A DNA stretch of 64,000 nt, from NCBI GenBank assembly GCA_934597585.1, contig CAKTSA010000001.1, positions 1 through 64,000 on the forward strand. Direction: 5' to 3'. The notes under the pieces are model-generated. The model did no database searches, was not told the origin of the DNA, and was given only the letters and a program-made list of their open reading frames with translations. Shown here one piece after another: positions 61,222 to 64,000 of the stretch. This DNA is from an uncultured Oscillospiraceae bacterium. GTDB lineage: Bacteria > Bacillota > Clostridia > Oscillospirales > Oscillospiraceae. The position numbers and the translations under genes were made by a program. The stretch's first letter is position 1. Each line of letters starts with the position of its first letter.

Positions 61222-61836
61222 TCACACCTCCAATTTCACACATTCCGCATAGGTCAGCGGGAAGGATGCCTTTAGAACAGCGCTTTTCCGCACCGCCCAG
61301 CCGTTTTGCCGCAGGAACTGCAGGTATTCCTCGCTCGTCCACTTGCTGTGGAGGGGAAAGCCTGCCCGCTTCATGAAAAATGCCCTGACCTTGCCGGAAA
61401 ACGAGTTTCCGGCGTGGGTGAAGGTCGGCGCGATGAGCGTGCCGTCGTCTTTCAGTACCCGTTTTATCTCTTGCAGGGCTTTCTCCGGCTGCGGCACGAT
61501 ATGCAGCGCGTTGGACACGATCACCACATTAAAGGACTGGTTCGCATAGGGCAGGCGGAACATATCCTGCACGGAGAAGTGCAGCTTGGCAGAGCGGTTA
61601 TCCCGCTTCGCCTCGGCGATCATCTCCGCAGAGGCGTCCGTCGCCTCGATGTGCGCCGCCGCGTTTACGATGTGTTTTGCGATCAATCCCGTGCCGGTCG
61701 CCAGCTCCAACACCGTCTTGGCTTTCACCACCGGCCGAATCAGCGCATACATCTCGTCATACGCCGCCCGATCCTTTCGCATAAAGCGGTCGTAACGTCC
61801 GGCATTTTTGCCCCAGAAATTCTTGTGTTCCTGCAT
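61222..61836 (-). CDS. Class I SAM-dependent methyltransferase, first gene of the operon
   Basis: The 204-residue protein has motif I VLELATGTGLIAKHI (about residue 42), IEATDASAEMIAEA and FNVVIVSNALHIVPQ with KRVLKDDGTL. The ATG at 61836 follows AAAGGA; further in-frame ATGs upstream lack spacing. The two GTTAG-N6-CTAAC palindromes lie 20-70 bp upstream. Substrate unknown. Confidence 0.88.
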   Translation of the reverse strand: MQEHKNFWGKNAGRYDRFMRKDRAAYDEMYALIRPVVKAKTVLELATGTGLIAKHIVNAAAHIEATDASAEMIAEAKRDNRSAKLHFSVQDMFRLPYANQSFNVVIVSNALHIVPQPEKALQEIKRVLKDDGTLIAPTFTHAGNSFSGKVRAFFMKRAGFPLHSKWTSEEYLQFLRQNGWAVRKSAVLKASFPLTYAECVKLEV

Positions 61837-61855
61837 CGCTATCATTCCTTTCAAG

Positions 61856-61871
61856 GTTAGATTTGCCTAAC
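61856..61871. promoter_or_regulatory. GTTAG-N6-CTAAC palindrome A before the methyltransferase operon
   Basis: GTTAGATTTGCCTAAC, extended by one outer G-C pair. Same half-sites as at 43728 and 61891. Confidence 0.65.
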
Positions 61872-61890
61872 CGATACGCACAGTCACGCA

Positions 61891-61906
61891 GTTAGATGGC
61901 GCTAAC
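61891..61906. promoter_or_regulatory. GTTAG-N6-CTAAC palindrome B before the methyltransferase operon
   Basis: GTTAGATGGCGCTAAC, 35 bp from palindrome A. No strong -35/-10 pair was seen around the two sites. Confidence 0.65.
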
Positions 61907-61921
61907 CACTGTATCTCAGAA

Positions 61922-61942
61922 AAGCCGCATCTCTGCGGCCTT
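61922..61942 (-). terminator. Short terminator after TetR gene 2
   Basis: On the minus strand CCGCA-GAGA-TGCGG is followed by CTTTTCT, partly overlapping the region right after the stop. Confidence 0.55.
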
Positions 61943-61946
61943 CCGC

Positions 61947-62525
61947 TTATTCAAATAGCTCCCTGCAAGCGCCGTACACCAGCGTTTCCAGCACCTGCGG
62001 GTACAGTTCCCCAATCTGCTCCTTGTGGGAGACGGTCAAGATCAGTCCGCGTACTGTCGCGGCGGCAAGTGAAGCCCCCCGTTTAGGAACAAGGTCATAT
62101 TTTTCCAGAAGCTGACGAATGTGCGCCTCGTCGTCGTGATAATGCACATTTTTGACATTCTCCGGCAGTCTCTGCAAAAGCAGCTTTGCATCGTTTTCAA
62201 TGAAAACCATGTCGCCGGTATCGGACAGCCGCCAGCAGACGGCAAGAACCGCCTTTGCTGCACGCTCCGACGGCTGCAAGCCGTCAGATTCACGCAGCGC
62301 GCGGTCAGCCACCCTGTAAAGCTCGGCGTGGATACCCTCCAAAACCGCGAAGAAAAGCATTTCCTTGGATTCGTAGAATTTATAGAATGAGCCTTTCGCG
62401 ATGCCGACCGCCTTCGTCAGCTGCTCTACGGAGGTTTTCTTCATCCCCAGCGTGACAGCGCAGCGTCTTGTTTCCTTCAGCAGCGCCTTGTGAAGTTGTT
62501 CTGTTTCATAGTCGGTAAAAGCCAA
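61947..62525 (-). CDS. TetR-family regulator 2
   Basis: The 192-residue protein has a TetR helix-turn-helix (KTSVEQLTKAVGIAKGSFYKFYESKEMLFFAVLEG) and a helical effector domain. The start seems to be TTG at 62525 behind GGATGG; no in-frame ATG exists close by. It lies 110 bp before the methyltransferase operon on the same strand, mirroring TetR 1 and the ECF operon. It has its own promoter and a different palindrome (ATGACCA/TGGTCAT). Confidence 0.88.
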   Translation of the reverse strand: MAFTDYETEQLHKALLKETRRCAVTLGMKKTSVEQLTKAVGIAKGSFYKFYESKEMLFFAVLEGIHAELYRVADRALRESDGLQPSERAAKAVLAVCWRLSDTGDMVFIENDAKLLLQRLPENVKNVHYHDDEAHIRQLLEKYDLVPKRGASLAAATVRGLILTVSHKEQIGELYPQVLETLVYGACRELFE

Positions 62526-62542
62526 GCTCGTTCACCATCCAA

Positions 62543-62568
62543 ATGACCATTTTGGTTCTTCTGGTCAT
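62543..62568. promoter_or_regulatory. Palindromic operator of TetR gene 2
   Basis: ATGACCA (62543-62549) and TGGTCAT (62562-62568) form an inverted repeat just downstream of the -10 box. Confidence 0.6.
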
Positions 62569-62597
62569 GTTATATCATGACTCTTTCTGTTTTGCAA
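62569..62597 (-). promoter_or_regulatory. Sigma-A promoter of TetR gene 2
   Basis: On the minus strand TTGCAA, 17 bp, TATAAC. Confidence 0.7.
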
Positions 62598-62983
62598 GGG
62601 GTGTGGAGAAAAAATCGCTAATCAAAAGGAGTGCAGTGTTGCAGAAAGAGACGACGGAATTCCGGTAATCGTTGTCGCCGCTGTAAAAGAAACTATATCG
62701 TAAAAGGGCATCAGAACGAAGCATCCAAACGCTGCGTTCTGATACCCATTTTGTTTCATATTGCACAGATGGGGTGATTGCAAGGAGAAGAACAGAAATT
62801 CACACAACATGGTTTGCAAATAAATCAGCATGGAGCAGTCACCACCTCTGGATGTAGTATGGTTTTATCATAGTGAAAAAGAATCGAATAGTCCAGATTT
62901 TTCTTGAAAATTGCGAATGAGCACGTAAAAGAATATCAAAAGCTGTCCTGTGGGACTGCTTTTTGCGTTATCTGATAAAAAAT

Positions 62984-63073
62984 CACACCCTGCCACGAGG
63001 GGTGGCTGGGTGTGGTTCGAGGGAAGGATACCCTCATAATGGAAAAGATTGGGTGCAGTTGGCTCAACTGCAC
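62984..63073. ncRNA. Cluster of three hairpins, candidate structured RNA
   Basis: Stems are CACACCC-GCCAC with GTGGC-GGGTGTG (62984-63014), GAGGG/CCCTC (63019-63035) and GTGCAGTTG/CAACTGCAC (63053-63073). The strand is unknown and no known family was recognised. Confidence 0.35.
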
Positions 63074-63120
63074 GGCTAGTATATCATGGCAAATTACATT
63101 TGTAAAGCGCATCCTTGCCC

Positions 63121-63150
63121 TTGATTTTATGAGTGACCGTCATGTATAAT
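63121..63150 (+). promoter_or_regulatory. Promoter of the LysR gene
   Basis: TTGATT (63121-63126), 18 bp, TATAAT (63145-63150), with the leader ending in GAGGTGG before the ATG. Confidence 0.65.
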
Positions 63151-63181
63151 AAGCGCCATAGACAACAGCGAGGTGGTTCCC

Positions 63182-64000
63182 ATGAGCATTTCCAAATATC
63201 AGGTGTTTTTGAAGGTAGTGTCCTGCGGCACGTTTACCAAGGCGGCGGAGGCACTGAACTTCACCCAGTCCGGCATCAGCCACGCCATCACGTCGCTGGA
63301 GAGCGAGCTGGGCATCACGCTGCTCAGCCGCAACCGGGGCGGCGTGGTGCTGACGGCGGATGGCCGGGCGGTGCTGCCCAAGATCGAGAAGCTGTGCGCC
63401 GCCCACCACGCCCTGATGCAGACGGTGGAGGGCCTGAAGGACATGGACAGCGGCCTGGTGAAGATCGCCACCTTTTCCAGCGTGTCGGCCCAGTGGCTGC
63501 CCCGTATTCTGAAAAGCTTCGGCAAGCTGTATCCCAACATCGAGTTTGAGGTGGTCACCGGCGATTTCTACGACCAGATCGAGAACTGGATCGTCACCGG
63601 CGCGGTGGACTGCGGTTTTCTGCGGCTGCCCTCGGTGAAGCACTTGCAGACCTACGCCCTGCACCGGGACGAATTGCAGGTCATCGTCCCCTGTGACCAT
63701 ACTTACGCGGACAGCGACCCGTTTCCCAGGGAGCTGCTGGCGTCGGAGCCGTTTATCCAGCTGGAGGAGGGCGACGACTATGAGATCATGGCGGCCTTTG
63801 ACGAAATGGGCATCCGGCCCAATGTGAAGTATGTGGCCCGTGAGGACCGGACGATCCTGTCCATGGTGTCGGAGGGATTGGGCATCAGCCTGCTGCCGGA
63901 GCTGATGGTGCGCCATAGTCCCGCGCCCATTACCGCCTGCCGCCCGCCCATGACCTTCCACCGCACTATCGGCATCGGTGTGAAGGACGAGAAGGCCCTG
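63182..64000 (+). CDS. LysR-family regulator (3' truncated by window)
   Basis: The 273 residues seen include the LysR helix-turn-helix (FLKVVSCGTFTKAAEALNFTQSGISHAITSLESELGITLLSR, about 8-48) and most of the effector domain (VKIATFSSVSAQWLPRILKSFGKLYPNIEFEV; GLGISLLPELMV). The ATG at 63182 follows GAGGTGG. The target is probably beyond the right edge. No link to the operon on the left is visible. Confidence 0.94.
   Translation, partial: MSISKYQVFLKVVSCGTFTKAAEALNFTQSGISHAITSLESELGITLLSRNRGGVVLTADGRAVLPKIEKLCAAHHALMQTVEGLKDMDSGLVKIATFSSVSAQWLPRILKSFGKLYPNIEFEVVTGDFYDQIENWIVTGAVDCGFLRLPSVKHLQTYALHRDELQVIVPCDHTYADSDPFPRELLASEPFIQLEEGDDYEIMAAFDEMGIRPNVKYVAREDRTILSMVSEGLGISLLPELMVRHSPAPITACRPPMTFHRTIGIGVKDEKAL

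Larger units (their letters stand above)
62526..63181. promoter_or_regulatory. Gene-free region with tetR promoter and several hairpins
   Basis: This 656-bp stretch has the TetR 2 promoter and operator, a terminator-like stem at 62706-62747, three consecutive hairpins at 62984-63073 and the lysR promoter. Short open frames here look random. The hairpin cluster may be a structured RNA or an intergenic repeat. Confidence 0.5.

Noticed and set aside
61856..61906. Definite DtxR/IdeR iron boxes
   Set aside because: Half-sites resemble the iron-box core, but the 6-bp centre is wider than the known 19-bp box, and TetR genes lie beside them; kept only as a hypothesis.
62575..62831. Short minus-strand frames as small genes
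   Set aside because: No ribosome sites, overlapping frames, and the sequence contains inverted repeats typical of non-coding DNA.
1..64000. CRISPR arrays, tRNA or rRNA genes
   Set aside because: No regularly spaced direct repeats and no cloverleaf or rRNA-like sequence was noticed on reading; a dedicated scan was not possible.

Overview
The window looks like chromosome from a strictly anaerobic, fairly GC-rich gut-type Clostridia, probably Oscillospiraceae; this is inferred from gene content only. Supporting signs are two glycyl radical enzymes with activases, pyruvate:ferredoxin oxidoreductase, 4-hydroxybutyryl-CoA dehydratase, ECF transport and clear Shine-Dalgarno sites. No rRNA, tRNA, CRISPR array, transposase or integrase was seen.

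Region 1 (1-30 kb) is catabolic. Two sigma-54 enhancer-binding regulators (one cut by the left edge) lie among three operons: glycyl radical enzyme 1 - activase - bicupin - BCCT transporter (minus strand), MttB-type methyltransferase - AraC regulator (plus), and glycyl radical enzyme 2 - activase - AraC regulator (plus). Each has a -24/-12 promoter, and GCAA-N6/7-TTGC palindromes (best form GCAAGAATTTCTTGC) lie about 160-210 bp upstream, so the three are probably one regulon. BCCT plus MttB suggests a quaternary amine substrate. Around them are a UroD/MtaA-type methyltransferase, a G3E GTPase, 4-hydroxybutyryl-CoA dehydratase with PFOR, an octopine/nopaline dehydrogenase homologue with strong codon bias, MarR plus a MATE-kinase fusion, a YeiH-type exporter and an iron alcohol dehydrogenase.

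Region 2 (30-33.5 kb) has a TPR protein overlapping a short UvrA-like ABC protein. Region 3 (33.5-42.9 kb) is an accessory module: a promoter and hairpin-rich leader with two terminators, then a tightly packed run of small proteins (YodL domain, zinc ribbons, two YkgJ Fe-S/zinc cluster proteins, many unknowns) around a full NAD-dependent DNA ligase. It resembles cargo of integrative conjugative elements, but no mobility gene is present.

Region 4 (43-62.6 kb) is two convergent operons, each headed by a TetR gene. The plus operon carries a fused ECF ATPase-ATPase-T protein, an MptD-type S component and two ABC half-transporters. The minus operon carries four class I methyltransferases and one LCM-type methyltransferase, two esterase-like hydrolases, two full and one truncated aminothiazoline-carboxylate-hydrolase-family proteins, a ZIP transporter, membrane proteins, a DUF6110-like protein and a P1B-type ATPase. 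The palindrome GTTAG-N6-CTAAC lies between TetR gene and operon on both sides, linking them. I read it as a metal or metallophore uptake and processing locus; this is inference. A LysR regulator cut by the right edge ends the window.
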